From NCBI GenBank assembly GCA_946220775.1, contig CAMIFC010000008.1, forward strand, positions 1 to 60,674: a DNA stretch of 60,674 bases. The letters run 5' to 3'. The position numbers and the translations under genes are program-made. The notes beneath the pieces are model-generated. The model did not search any database, had not been told where the DNA came from, and was given only the letters and a program-made list of their open reading frames with translations. Positions 42,515 through 51,166 of the stretch are shown here, piece by piece. Every line of letters starts with the position of its first letter. Position 1 is the first letter of the stretch. The DNA is from an uncultured Corynebacterium sp. (GTDB lineage: Bacteria > Actinomycetota > Actinomycetes > Mycobacteriales > Mycobacteriaceae).

Positions 42515-44020
42515 ATGGAAGAGCAAACATTCGCATCGCGATTAAATGACATTCTGGGCGAGATCTCTAGCGTCGTCTGGGGTCCTTATCTACTTATCCC
42601 TCTCCTCTTTGGAACGGGTCTGATCCTGACAATCAGGCTACGGGGTGTTCAATTCCGCAAGCTCGGCACAGCGCTTCGCCATGGGTTGCTCGACCGAGAC
42701 GATGAAGGTGGCAAGGGCGATATTTCCCAGTACGAGGCGCTCACCACCGCGCTGGCAGCCACCGTGGGCGTCGGCAACATTGTCGGTGTCGCCACCGCGA
42801 TCTCGATCGGTGGGCCCGGCGCGCTGTTTTGGATGTGGGTAACCGGTTTGGTCGGCATGGCGTCCAAGTATGGCGAGGCGTTCCTGGGCGTGCGTTTCCG
42901 AACAACGGACGCCAAGGGTGGCATCTCCGGCGGCCCGCAGCGCTACCTGGCGGCGGGAATCCAAAATGGGTTCGGCAAATTCCTTGCGTGGTTCTTCGCT
43001 ATTGCTGCGGTGATCGCCGCTTTCGGTATTGGTAACCTCACGCAGGCCAACGCGGTGTCTGCCGGCCTTGAGGACACCTTCGGTGTCGATCCTCGCCTGA
43101 CGGCCGTCATCCTGTTCATTGGTATCGGTGCGGTGCTGGTCGGTGGTATTAAGTCCATCGGTAAGGTCACCGCAGCTTTTGTTCCGATGATGATCGTGAT
43201 CTACCTGGTCGGTGGCATCATCGTGCTGATCACCCATGCCGGTGATATTCCAGCTGCCTTCGGCATGATCTTCCGCGATGCCTTCAGTGGCACCGCTGCT
43301 ACGGGGGGCTTCCTCGGCGCGGCATTCATCATTGCGCTGCAGATGGGTTTTGCCCGCGGTATTTTCTCCAACGAGTCGGGCATGGGCTCGGCTGCTGTGG
43401 CTGCCTCAGCTGCGAAGACCTCCCACCCGGTGCGCCAGGGCTTGGTCTCTATGACCCAGACTTTTATCGACACGATCGTTGTTGTGACCATGACCGGCCT
43501 GGTCATCGTGACCACGGACGTGTGGAAGTTGGGTCCTGACCAGGCAGGTGTGATGACCGCCCGTGCCTTCTCCGCTGGTTTGGGCTCCGATTGGGGCGGA
43601 ATGATCGTGTCTGTATCCGTGGTGTTCTTCGCGTTCTCCACCATCTTGGGTTGGTCCTACTACGGTGAGCGCAACGCGGAGCGCATCTTCGGCACTTGGG
43701 CCACCACCCCGTATCGCATGGCATTCACCTGTGTCGTCGTGGTCGGTGCCACCACCGAACTGGACCTGGCCTGGACTTTCGCCGACCTGGCGAACGGCCT
43801 GATGGCGCTGCCAAACCTGGTTGGTCTGATCATCCTTTCCGGGCTGATTGCCCGCGAAACGAAGGCCTACCTGGACTTCGATCCGAAGCTCAAGGCCAGC
43901 CCGGATCAAATCGATCAATTCCTCATCGATTCGAACAACCCGTGGCGCACGGACCCGAACAAGATGGAGGCATATCTGACTCCGAAGACGAAGACGACGA
44001 ATTCGGAAGCGAAGAACTAG
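42515..44020 (+). CDS. Alanine/glycine:cation symporter (AGCS family)
   Basis: The 501-residue, about eleven-helix transporter shows the AGCS patterns: TTALAATVGVGNIVGVATAISIGGPGALFW, in which GVGNI and GGPGALFWMW are family marks, then KYGEAFLGVRFR and FSNESGMGSAA. It imports alanine or glycine with Na+ or H+. ATG 42515 is chosen for family length; it has no Shine-Dalgarno, and upstream in-frame codons to 42302 read through the probable promoter. Confidence 0.94.
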   Translation: MEEQTFASRLNDILGEISSVVWGPYLLIPLLFGTGLILTIRLRGVQFRKLGTALRHGLLDRDDEGGKGDISQYEALTTALAATVGVGNIVGVATAISIGGPGALFWMWVTGLVGMASKYGEAFLGVRFRTTDAKGGISGGPQRYLAAGIQNGFGKFLAWFFAIAAVIAAFGIGNLTQANAVSAGLEDTFGVDPRLTAVILFIGIGAVLVGGIKSIGKVTAAFVPMMIVIYLVGGIIVLITHAGDIPAAFGMIFRDAFSGTAATGGFLGAAFIIALQMGFARGIFSNESGMGSAAVAASAAKTSHPVRQGLVSMTQTFIDTIVVVTMTGLVIVTTDVWKLGPDQAGVMTARAFSAGLGSDWGGMIVSVSVVFFAFSTILGWSYYGERNAERIFGTWATTPYRMAFTCVVVVGATTELDLAWTFADLANGLMALPNLVGLIILSGLIARETKAYLDFDPKLKASPDQIDQFLIDSNNPWRTDPNKMEAYLTPKTKTTNSEAKN

Positions 44021-44047
44021 CCGAACACGCGACTAGCAATGTTTGCC

Positions 44048-44083
44048 AGGGAGCTTGGGGATCACATGATCGCCAAGCTCCCT
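44048..44083 (+). terminator. Hairpin after the AGCS gene
   Basis: AGGGAGCTTGG / CCAAGCTCCCT, 11-bp perfect outer stem, with inner GATCA/TGATC. No T-run follows, so termination efficiency is uncertain. Confidence 0.55.
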
Positions 44084-44184
44084 CATCACTTCCGCCACCG
44101 CCCGACTTCCCTGCGGGTTTGATTGCAGCTTCCGGCGGCTGAGAATCCGGCAAGAGTTGAGAGTCCCGCCACAGCCGCAAAAGA

Positions 44185-44215
44185 GCCCGTCTGGAAGACT
44201 CTCTTCCAGCCGGGC
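44185..44215. terminator. Second hairpin in the AGCS/lipoprotein gap
   Basis: GCCCG-t-CTGGAAGA, 3-nt loop, TCTTCCAG-c-CGGGC: 13 pairs with one bulge mismatch. Lies between convergent genes; no T-run, perhaps bidirectional. Confidence 0.5.
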
Positions 44216-44250
44216 AGGGTATTCACTTCCGCGTTGGAGGTGCGTCAGAG

Positions 44251-44270
44251 CGGGTTGGCGTCCGAAAAAG
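44251..44270 (-). repeat. Dispersed GGACGCCA box, T-rich flank
   Basis: Minus strand reads CTTTTTCGGACGCCAACCCG, in the AGCS/lipoprotein gap. Confidence 0.6.
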
Positions 44271-44321
44271 GGACTGAACAACCATGGTGACCAGCCTAAA
44301 GATAGCTGGTCTAGCTCATGC

Positions 44322-44945
44322 TTAGACCTTGCAGTTGAAGGTGACCTTCACATCGGCAGTGTTCTGATTGTTGTCATCCTCATGGACCTTGGTGGTCAGC
44401 GAGTACTGGTCGCCGGTCTTGATGACCTTCGCGTCGCGTTCCTCCTGGTCAGAGGTCTCATACTCGGTGCCGTTGGTCTTCAGGCTGAAGCCGGTCAGCA
44501 TCAACGGATTACCCTGGGTAATTTCAACCTCGAGCTCGTCGGCGTTGTCCTGATCCTTGCCGGCCTCGAATTTCAGCTGGTCTTGGCCGTCATCCTTTTC
44601 GGTCTTGCAGTATGCCGGGGAGAAGTCGCCCTTAACTGGCTTGCCGTTCAGCAGGATCTTCGGGGTCCCATCGGACGAACCCCTCTTTTCCTGGTCATCC
44701 TGGTCGTCCTGGTCATCAACATCGTCATCGTTGTTGGATGCCGTGGCAGAGTTTGCTGCTTCACCGGCCTTTTCGGTCGCGGAGCTGGCAGCGTCGCCAG
44801 CCTTTTCCGTCGCGTTCGATGCAGTGTCCTTCGCGGCTTGCTGATCAGCATCCGAGCAGGCCGCCACCCCGAACATCAGCGCTGGCACTGCTGCCGCTGC
44901 GGTCAGGGACTTCATCAATGCTTTTCGCTTCGTTGAGGTAATCAT
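44322..44945 (-). CDS. LpqH-like (19-kDa antigen type) lipoprotein
   Basis: The 207-residue lipoprotein has a basic n-region (TSTKRKALMK), hydrophobic core and lipobox GVAAC. After an Ala/Thr/Asp-rich, probably disordered stretch with repeated NATEKAGDAASSATEKAG, the C-terminal domain contains ILLNGKPVKG, a Cys pair (AYCKTE and FNCKV) and ITQGNPLMLTGFSLKTNG. This layout matches the mycobacterial LpqH/19-kDa family of surface lipoproteins. Start 44945 is chosen from the signal peptide; no ribosome binding site is evident. Divergent, 58 bp from the acyl-CoA ligase start. Confidence 0.75.
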   Translation of the reverse strand: MITSTKRKALMKSLTAAAAVPALMFGVAACSDADQQAAKDTASNATEKAGDAASSATEKAGEAANSATASNNDDDVDDQDDQDDQEKRGSSDGTPKILLNGKPVKGDFSPAYCKTEKDDGQDQLKFEAGKDQDNADELEVEITQGNPLMLTGFSLKTNGTEYETSDQEERDAKVIKTGDQYSLTTKVHEDDNNQNTADVKVTFNCKV

Positions 44946-44991
44946 GAGGCCGAGATTACCAAAACCGATCACATAGCCGCGGAAAGCGATT

Positions 44992-45004
44992 TATGCTAAC
45001 CACA
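44992..45004 (+). promoter_or_regulatory. -10 of acyl-CoA ligase gene, leaderless
   Basis: TATGCT (44992-44997) ends 6 nt before ATG 45004 and no ribosome binding site is present; transcription should start at the ATG. Confidence 0.6.
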
Positions 45005-46743
45005 TGCAAAGCAAAATCTCACCTAAAACTAACTACCCACACAATTCCACCACCACCGGTGTAAAAACCGCGCCAACCAGCGCGGAAGATTTCGGCCTCA
45101 CCACCCTCACTGGTCTCAGCACTCACCTCACTCCCCTGCGCTTCCTCGAACGTTCCGCCCGCGTCCATCCCTCGAAGATCGCCTGTGTCGATGGCGATCG
45201 CCGCATCAGCTTCCGCGAGTTCCGTGAGGACGCCCAGGCCTGGGCCCGCGCACTGATCGCTGAGGGGATCCTCCCGGGCGACCGGGTTGGCGTCCTTGCC
45301 CCAAATTCCTACGAAGCACTGCTCGCAATGTTCGCTGTCCCGCTAGCCGGCGCGATCACCGTCCCGATCAACACTCGCCTCGCCCCCGCCGAAATCGGCT
45401 ACATCTCCCAGCACGCGTCCTTGCGGTTGCTGTTCGGCACCCCCGATCTTTTGGACGCCAACCGGGCCGCACTCGACACCGCCATGGCAGAAGGTGACCT
45501 GCTCAAACTCATCGCTACCGGTACGGAGGAATCCCAATTCGAATCCTTCGCGGACTACATCGAGCCCTACCGGCAAGGCGACGACTTGCCCTTCACCGTT
45601 GCCGACGAAAACTCTGCGATCGCTCTGAACTACACCTCCGGCACCACCGGCCGCCCCAAGGGCGTGATCTACACCCACCGCGGGGCCTACCTGAATGCGA
45701 TGGGCGCGATCTCGACTCAGGGTTTCGACGGTGACACGGTCTACCTGTGGACCTTGCCTATGTTCCACTGCTCCGGCTGGTGCACGGGCTGGGCCGTGAT
45801 GGCTGTTTCTGGAACGCAGGTCGCGTTGCCTGCTGTTCGCGGACCAGAAATGTGGCGACTGATCCTGGAGGAAGGCGTGACCGCCATGTGCGGTGCACCT
45901 GCCGTGCTGACAACCCTGGTGGATGACGAAAACAAGCGCCGAGTCAAGAACCTGTCCATCGTCACCGCTGGTGCCCCACCCAGTCCGACGATCATCACCC
46001 GCTGCGAGAACATCGGTGTGGAAGTCACCCACGTGTACGGCCTGACCGAATCTTATGGCCCCTACACCGTGTGCGAGGCTCAACCCGACTGGAGCGACAT
46101 GACGGTTCGTCGGCGCGCCATTTTGAAGGCCCGGCAGGGCGTGGCCATGATCTCTAACGAGGACGCACGGGTGGTTCAGGAAACTCCAGAAGATCCTTCC
46201 CTCAGCCCAGCGGACATCGTTGACTTGCCCGCGGATGGAAAGACCATGGGCGAAATCGTGCTGACCGGCAACGGTGTGATGGCCGGGTACTTGAACGACC
46301 CAGAGGCCACGGCGATTGCGTTCCGTGGTGGGGTGTTCCACACCGGTGACCTGGGCGTGATGCACCCCGATGGCTACGTGCAGCTGCTGGATCGGTCGAA
46401 GGATGTTGTGGTTTCTGGTGGCGAGAACATCTCCACGATCGAAGTCGAACAGGCGGTAGTGAGCTACCCGGATGTTTCCGACTGTGCAGTCGTGGGCATC
46501 CCCAGCGAAAAGTGGGGTGAGTCGCCCAAGGCCTTCGTGGTGTTGCGTCCTGAAGGCCTAAAGAAAGACCGCGAGGCGCTGATGGAGGCAATCATCGCGC
46601 ACTGCCGTTCGCAGATCGCGGGATACAAGGTTCCCAAAGCCGTCGAAATCCTGGATGAGCTCCCGCGAACCTCCACTGGTAAGGTTCGCAAGAACGAGCT
46701 GCGAGACAAGGAGTGGGCCGGCAAGGCAGCCAAGATTCAGTAG
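45004..46743 (+). CDS. Fatty acid/acyl-CoA ligase (AMP-forming)
   Basis: The 579-residue ANL enzyme has the P-loop YTSGTTGRPKGVIYTHRG, the VYGLTESYGPY adenylation motif, FHTGDLGVMHPDGYV, LLDRSKDVVVSGGENIS and catalytic Lys in LPRTSTGKVRKNEL. The WTLPMFHCSGWCTGWAV segment is typical of AlkK-like medium/long-chain acyl-CoA synthetases. It differs clearly from the ligase at 21.2 kb, so the two are not recent duplicates. The first ~30 residues are Thr/Asn-rich and outside the conserved fold. Confidence 0.9.
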   Translation: MQSKISPKTNYPHNSTTTGVKTAPTSAEDFGLTTLTGLSTHLTPLRFLERSARVHPSKIACVDGDRRISFREFREDAQAWARALIAEGILPGDRVGVLAPNSYEALLAMFAVPLAGAITVPINTRLAPAEIGYISQHASLRLLFGTPDLLDANRAALDTAMAEGDLLKLIATGTEESQFESFADYIEPYRQGDDLPFTVADENSAIALNYTSGTTGRPKGVIYTHRGAYLNAMGAISTQGFDGDTVYLWTLPMFHCSGWCTGWAVMAVSGTQVALPAVRGPEMWRLILEEGVTAMCGAPAVLTTLVDDENKRRVKNLSIVTAGAPPSPTIITRCENIGVEVTHVYGLTESYGPYTVCEAQPDWSDMTVRRRAILKARQGVAMISNEDARVVQETPEDPSLSPADIVDLPADGKTMGEIVLTGNGVMAGYLNDPEATAIAFRGGVFHTGDLGVMHPDGYVQLLDRSKDVVVSGGENISTIEVEQAVVSYPDVSDCAVVGIPSEKWGESPKAFVVLRPEGLKKDREALMEAIIAHCRSQIAGYKVPKAVEILDELPRTSTGKVRKNELRDKEWAGKAAKIQ

Positions 46744-46779
46744 CTGCCTGCCGAGGGGGCTGGGGCTGGCCGGGATTGG

Positions 46780-48033
46780 CTAGGCGCACTCCATCGGGAA
46801 GGTCTCGTTGGTGAAGGGTGGCTCGGAGCCGTCTGGGTAGATGACCTCCAGTCGGCTATATACCCGCATGTGGTAGCCACAATCCTTCATTTTGCTCACA
46901 CGAACTCTGACCGGATGGGGTTGCACCCGACTATCCGCACAGTTCGGGTCGCAATCATTGACCCAGGCTGTGCCGCGTGCTGTGGCGGTGTCTGCGGTCC
47001 AGTTTTCCCATTTCAGATCGGTGAGCACGTAATTATCATCGGCGCAGGCCAAGCTCACCAGCTTCGGCCCATCCAGCCCTGCGACGTTGATGCAGTCGAC
47101 CATGCCGGCAGCGCGGATCGTGGTGCGCACTCCCGAGCCAATCAAGCCGTTGACTTCCACCAGCTGTCCCGTTGAGGGATAAACACTGAACTGCAGGTCA
47201 CCTGCGGCCAGCTTCGCGGGTTGTTCATCGCCTTTCGCGGTATCCAGCAGCTCCACGCCGGATGCGTCCGCGAGGATTGTGTACGCTTCCTTCTGCATCT
47301 GCGTTGGCAATCCTGGCATCGTCAGGATGGTCAACGCCCCGCGCACGGTATCCCCGGAGAACTTGTCGTTCACCAGGTCGGACAGTGGCGCCGAAATCTC
47401 TGATGCCAGGATTCGCCCGTTCGGCGATTCCACCGAAGCTTCAGCGAACTTGGCTTCGGTCTTCTCGGCGATATCGCCCTTTGCGGGTTTCTCCGAATCC
47501 TCTACCGACGCCGCGAGCTTCTGTAGTTCGGGGCTCAGCCCAGCAACGCCCCGCCCGTCGGAAGCATCAATTTTCTGTTCGAGGACGCCATCGCCGCCCA
47601 CGCCAACCTTCGTCGCACGACTCACCGAGCCGGTGGCATCGGAATCTTCCCGGTACTGATAGGTCTTACCCATCATGAACGTATCCACGAGTTCTGGCCG
47701 AGCGCCCGCCGACTCCCCTGCAGCAGTAAGGACTTCCTGCGCGGTCGCGGTTGGTGTGCCCTCCCCTCGGATCAGCGGTATGACAGCAAACACCAGTGCC
47801 ACGATGGCGGCAGCTGCGATGAGGATTTGTAAGTGGCGGGGTTGGCGTCCTGAAGAAGAGGGCGACGAATCCCCAGAATCGGCAAGGATGCGCGCCAACG
47901 CCTGCTCGGAACGATCCAGCTCAGCGGGGTTAAGGGTCGGTGTTCCGCCATCAGTTGGCACTGGATTCACGGCGCGTAAGCCAGCCAGACCGGGCGAATC
48001 CGGGCAATCCCGGAAAAGATGAGGGTCATTCAT
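46780..48033 (-). CDS. Sigma-linked membrane protein (CU044_5270-like)
   Basis: The 417-residue protein has a cytoplasmic N-terminal part (about residues 1-65), one membrane helix (ILIAAAAIVALVFAVIPLI) and a large extracytoplasmic domain. It resembles actinobacterial CU044_5270-type proteins encoded directly after ECF sigma factors. The end of the outer domain holds paired Cys (NDCDPNCAD, MKDCGYH, FPMECA), suggesting disulfides. The gap to the sigma gene is 17 nt. Acting as anti-sigma or sensor is an inference from position and topology. Confidence 0.7.
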   Translation of the reverse strand: MNDPHLFRDCPDSPGLAGLRAVNPVPTDGGTPTLNPAELDRSEQALARILADSGDSSPSSSGRQPRHLQILIAAAAIVALVFAVIPLIRGEGTPTATAQEVLTAAGESAGARPELVDTFMMGKTYQYREDSDATGSVSRATKVGVGGDGVLEQKIDASDGRGVAGLSPELQKLAASVEDSEKPAKGDIAEKTEAKFAEASVESPNGRILASEISAPLSDLVNDKFSGDTVRGALTILTMPGLPTQMQKEAYTILADASGVELLDTAKGDEQPAKLAAGDLQFSVYPSTGQLVEVNGLIGSGVRTTIRAAGMVDCINVAGLDGPKLVSLACADDNYVLTDLKWENWTADTATARGTAWVNDCDPNCADSRVQPHPVRVRVSKMKDCGYHMRVYSRLEVIYPDGSEPPFTNETFPMECA

Positions 48034-48050
48034 TGGTGGGCTTTCCTTGC

Positions 48051-48617
48051 CTATTCGTGCGTGTTTGACGGGGTGGGGCTGCGGAGCTCGTCATCGAGGC
48101 GACGGCGAGCACGGTGAAGTTTCACCCGCGCGGTTCCTGGGCGAATGCCCAGTGTGCTGGCGATTTCCTTCGCGGACAGCCCCTCCCATGCGTGCAGAAG
48201 CAAAAGCTCCTGGTCTGACGGGGAGAGAGTGCCTAAGGCTTGGTGGAGGTCCATCGCCGCATCAGCGGCGGTAGCCATGTCAGAATTCTGCTCGGCAACC
48301 GCGAGCCTGGATTGCTCGGCCACGTTATCCATCAGCGCTGTTTGCAGCTGGGTATCCCGGTCATTCGCCCGGTAGTGCTCTAGGAGCACATTTCGGGCGA
48401 TGCCGTAGAGCCACGGCAGCGCTTTATTGCCTGGGTCTTTCGTGTTTGTTACTGCGCTGGGCGCTTTCGACCAGCCACGCCACGCGCGGATGAAGGTTTC
48501 GGCCGCGAGATCTTCGGCAAATTGCCATGATGCTCGGCGCTTAAAATACGCCAACACCCGCGCATAGTTTTCTTTGTATGCGCGGCTGAAAGCATCTTGG
48601 GAATCTTGACGTGGCAC
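48051..48617 (-). CDS. ECF-type RNA polymerase sigma factor
   Basis: The 188-residue protein has region 2 (YARVLAYFKRRASWQFAEDLAAETFIRAWRG, in which AEDLAAETFIRAW is the 2.2-2.4 core) and region 4 (LSPSDQELLLLHAWEGLSAKEIAS with the HTH GIRPGTARVKLHRARRRL), and no region 3, so group 4. The start is GTG 48617 without a clear binding site. It lies between an upstream lipoprotein gene (18-nt gap) and the membrane protein gene, so all three form one unit, probably an envelope-stress module. Confidence 0.92.
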   Translation of the reverse strand: MPRQDSQDAFSRAYKENYARVLAYFKRRASWQFAEDLAAETFIRAWRGWSKAPSAVTNTKDPGNKALPWLYGIARNVLLEHYRANDRDTQLQTALMDNVAEQSRLAVAEQNSDMATAADAAMDLHQALGTLSPSDQELLLLHAWEGLSAKEIASTLGIRPGTARVKLHRARRRLDDELRSPTPSNTHE

Positions 48618-48635
48618 GTGTTGGGGTTTTAGGGG

Positions 48636-49187
48636 TTACTTGGCGTTGAAGTTGGACTCCTGTGCATCCCCGTTGCCGGACGATGGGATTCGGACGGTGC
48701 TGTTCGCACCAGAATCACAACGGACGGTCATCAGGTGGTGTCCTTCATCTGGGCCTGGGCCGATATTGTTTGGAGCCTTGATGGTACCAATCAACACTGG
48801 CTCATCGGCTGCTGGACGCAGCACGGCGGACTCACCGAAGGTCGTCTTTGCGGTTGCGCGAACGTCACCTTCACCACATGGGGTGGACACGAAGAGTTCC
48901 TGGTTTGGCTTGAAGTCGCCTTCAATCTTGATTGGGATGGCTGGTCCAGATTCGCGGTTCGTGCCAATTCCCTCCAGTGTGGAGACTGGCTCGCTGGCGC
49001 CGCCACCCGACTTCTCGCCGTCCTTGAGCTCAGATGGGGAGAGGGAGGTGGTCGATGTTGCTTCCGCAACGCTGCTTGGGTGTGCGGAGTCGGCCTTGTC
49101 ATCTGCGTTGGCGCAAGCTGCGCCTCCGATCAGGACTGCCGCACCCATCACGGCAGCGAGTGCCTTGCGGTTGAACTTAGTGGACAT
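48636..49187 (-). CDS. Secreted lipoprotein in a sigma-factor operon
   Basis: The 183-residue exported protein has a basic n-region (STKFNRKAL), hydrophobic core and lipobox IGGAAC. The mature part is Ser/Thr/Glu-rich, then a beta-rich domain with two Cys (VSTPCGEGDV and TVRCDSG) that could pair. I do not recognise a named family. AAGGATG lies 6 nt before ATG 49187. It is first in the lipoprotein/sigma/membrane-protein unit and may be sensed by it or be a structural surface protein. Confidence 0.75.
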   Translation of the reverse strand: MSTKFNRKALAAVMGAAVLIGGAACANADDKADSAHPSSVAEATSTTSLSPSELKDGEKSGGGASEPVSTLEGIGTNRESGPAIPIKIEGDFKPNQELFVSTPCGEGDVRATAKTTFGESAVLRPAADEPVLIGTIKAPNNIGPGPDEGHHLMTVRCDSGANSTVRIPSSGNGDAQESNFNAK

Positions 49188-49273
49188 GATTCGCATCCTT
49201 CCTGTTGAGTTTGCGTTCATTGTGTTTATGACGCCACTGCCCCAAGTGTTACACCCCTCTAGAGAAATTTTTC

Positions 49274-50311
49274 CTAGAAGTTTTTGACAGCTTCCTCATA
49301 CCCTCGCCGAGCCAGCTCAGGACAGTGCCACCTCTTGAATATTCCGGACGGGCCATCGACCATTAAGTCGACGATGAAACGTCGCAATATGTCTTCAAGA
49401 TCCGGTGCGTCGACTAAAGCTAAGAGCGCGTCCAATGCGACGCATAGCGTGTCCGTGTTGGTGAGCGTGTAGTCGGTTCGTACAGCATAAGCCGTTACAC
49501 CTTGTGGCAAGCCGACTTCTAAAGCTTCATCGCCAGGTGTTACGGACAGGAATGTTCCTTGCGGGAAGTTAATGCATACCTCGAAGCAGTCAACGGCCCG
49601 CTGGTCAGCATCGAAATATTGAACGATCCTGCGCGGAACATACAAGAGTTCCAACCGACCGACATTCAAGGTCAAAAGTCGTCCCCCTGCCGTTGCAGGA
49701 TAATCGCTAATAGTCCAGTACTCACCCTCCAGCTTCGGAGCATGTGGAATGTACTTCAATACCTTGCCCAACACCATGACACAAGCCTCTGCCACCGTTA
49801 ACTCGGACCCCGCGCCGGACATTGGCGTTAGTAAACGCCGCCCTTCTGCGGACTTGAAGAGCTTCGGCACAGGCCCTGGCGTGCGGTGAGCTCCCGTTCG
49901 AAAACACTCGAGATCGAATTCTTCCCGAGTCGTTGCCCAATGCTCACGATCCAACACTGGAAAAACTACGTCAATTGGGGCAGCCATTCGGTGGCCAAAG
50001 TTGTAAGTCTTATTGCGCAGCTCAGTACCGGCGGCTCGAAGCGATGCGATGACCAGCTTCTCTAGCTCGTCAAGACTTTCAGATGGCGCATCCAGAAGAC
50101 TGAATGCAACGAGGTCGCTCCAAGGTTCATGATGCGCACCACCATGTTTATGCTGCCAGAGGCGTCGACCAAAATCTCTTGTCTGCCCGACATATTGGGT
50201 GCCATCCAAGAACTCCAACACATAGATTCCAGGTCCCCTCCCTCGACAAATCGCGGCAAAGCTCGACAGACCACCCAGCTCGTATCGATCAAATTGAGGA
50301 AGAGGTTCCAT
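49274..50311 (-). CDS. GIY-YIG domain protein of unknown role
   Basis: The 345-residue protein has an N-terminal GIY-YIG nuclease signature: GIYVLEFLDGTQYVGQTRDFGRRLWQHK (residues ~28-55), with the Arg of helix 1 present and a HH pair (GGAHHEPW) following. The remaining ~240 residues are unrecognised. GIY-YIG proteins cut DNA in restriction, homing or repair. Base composition is less GC-rich than the neighbours and codon use is freer, which suggests a later arrival. It lies next to the tmRNA gene, a common integration hotspot, with AAGGAAA just before ATG 50311. Confidence 0.8.
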   Translation of the reverse strand: MEPLPQFDRYELGGLSSFAAICRGRGPGIYVLEFLDGTQYVGQTRDFGRRLWQHKHGGAHHEPWSDLVAFSLLDAPSESLDELEKLVIASLRAAGTELRNKTYNFGHRMAAPIDVVFPVLDREHWATTREEFDLECFRTGAHRTPGPVPKLFKSAEGRRLLTPMSGAGSELTVAEACVMVLGKVLKYIPHAPKLEGEYWTISDYPATAGGRLLTLNVGRLELLYVPRRIVQYFDADQRAVDCFEVCINFPQGTFLSVTPGDEALEVGLPQGVTAYAVRTDYTLTNTDTLCVALDALLALVDAPDLEDILRRFIVDLMVDGPSGIFKRWHCPELARRGYEEAVKNF

Positions 50312-50706
50312 TTTCCTTGCTAGTGCTCTTCGAGCGATCTCTCTGTATTGTTCTGTTTCAATCTTTCAAAAGGACCGATGCGACCAGCCCCTAAGGAGCG
50401 TAATGCAGTGGAGCATCAAACATCCTTACCTCGCGCTTGCAGCGTTTCAGTCACAACAACCAGGGGGTTAGCACCTGTGGAGCCGGCGCTTTGTAGCGCC
50501 GTTGCTCCGTACCAGCGATACGGGCTTGCCATCGTCCGTACTTTTGTGGGTAGCACATCCCGTGATGAGAGCTGTCGAACGTTGCCAGCCATAATGCGAT
50601 CTTTTCTGTCGGGGATTGCCCAAAGTTTGCCCGGTTAGAGTCACTTTGTGTCGCTTATGGGCAACTATACCAACTAGGAACCAAGCATCACGACCTGCAT
50701 AGATAC
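50312..50706. other. Region between GIY-YIG gene and tmRNA terminator
   Basis: 395 nt with no credible gene. It holds a hairpin CGGCGCT-TTGT-AGCGCCG (50484-50501) and a 12-bp copy, GTGGAGCCGGCG (50477-50488), of the sequence at the tmRNA 3' end (50749-50760). Short frames here have no start signals. Confidence 0.5.
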
Positions 50707-50737
50707 AACAAAACCCCTAGTCAGAACGACTAGGGGA
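50707..50737 (-). terminator. Terminator of tmRNA
   Basis: Minus strand: CCCCTAGTC, 5-nt loop, GACTAGGGG, then TTTTGT. Flanks match the tRNA-Ala terminator block at 41.2 kb. Confidence 0.9.
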
Positions 50738-50749
50738 AATGTTAAAAGT

Positions 50750-51120
50750 GGAGCCGGCGGGAATTGAACCCGCGTCCTTCGCGACTTCGCCAGGGCTTCT
50801 CCGTGCGCAGTTCGCACTAATCTCTACTCGGCCCTCCGGGTCACGCAAACCAGCCCGGATGATGAGCCCAGTTGCTCTAAGAGTCCCACACAGCCCGAGC
50901 AACCCGGCTGTGTAGCAAGCCTCTTTAGTCGATGCCGGGTTCTAGGTCAGAGGCTAACCTAGGCCGACAGACACGCGGTCGCTGTATTAGGCAGCGAGGG
51001 CGTAGTCGCGCTGAGTGTTCTCGGCGCTTGAATAAACGCAGCGACGCTTACGGTGGTCATCTGCCTTCACCGGCACGCTTCCCCTGGCTCAATGCACGAA
51101 GTCGAAACCAAGTCGGCCCC
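50750..51120 (-). ncRNA. ssrA: Transfer-messenger RNA
   Basis: 371 nt. The tRNA-like ends pair as GGGGCCG / CGGCTCC and the T-arm GGGTTCAATTCCC is near the 3' end; CCA is not encoded. The tag frame (51025-50987) reads AENTQRDYALAA then TAA, the corynebacterial degradation tag. tmRNA with SmpB frees stalled ribosomes and marks the product for proteases. smpB is 1 kb upstream on the same strand, with one unknown gene between. Confidence 0.96.
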
Positions 51121-51166
51121 GTGATTTACCTGCTGTGGAAGTAGCGTTCCAGCAGGAGAAGTAATG

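Noticed and set aside
50348..50638. 96-residue plus-strand frame between GIY-YIG and tmRNA
   Set aside because: Starts inside the divergent promoter area, no binding site, unlike any family I know.
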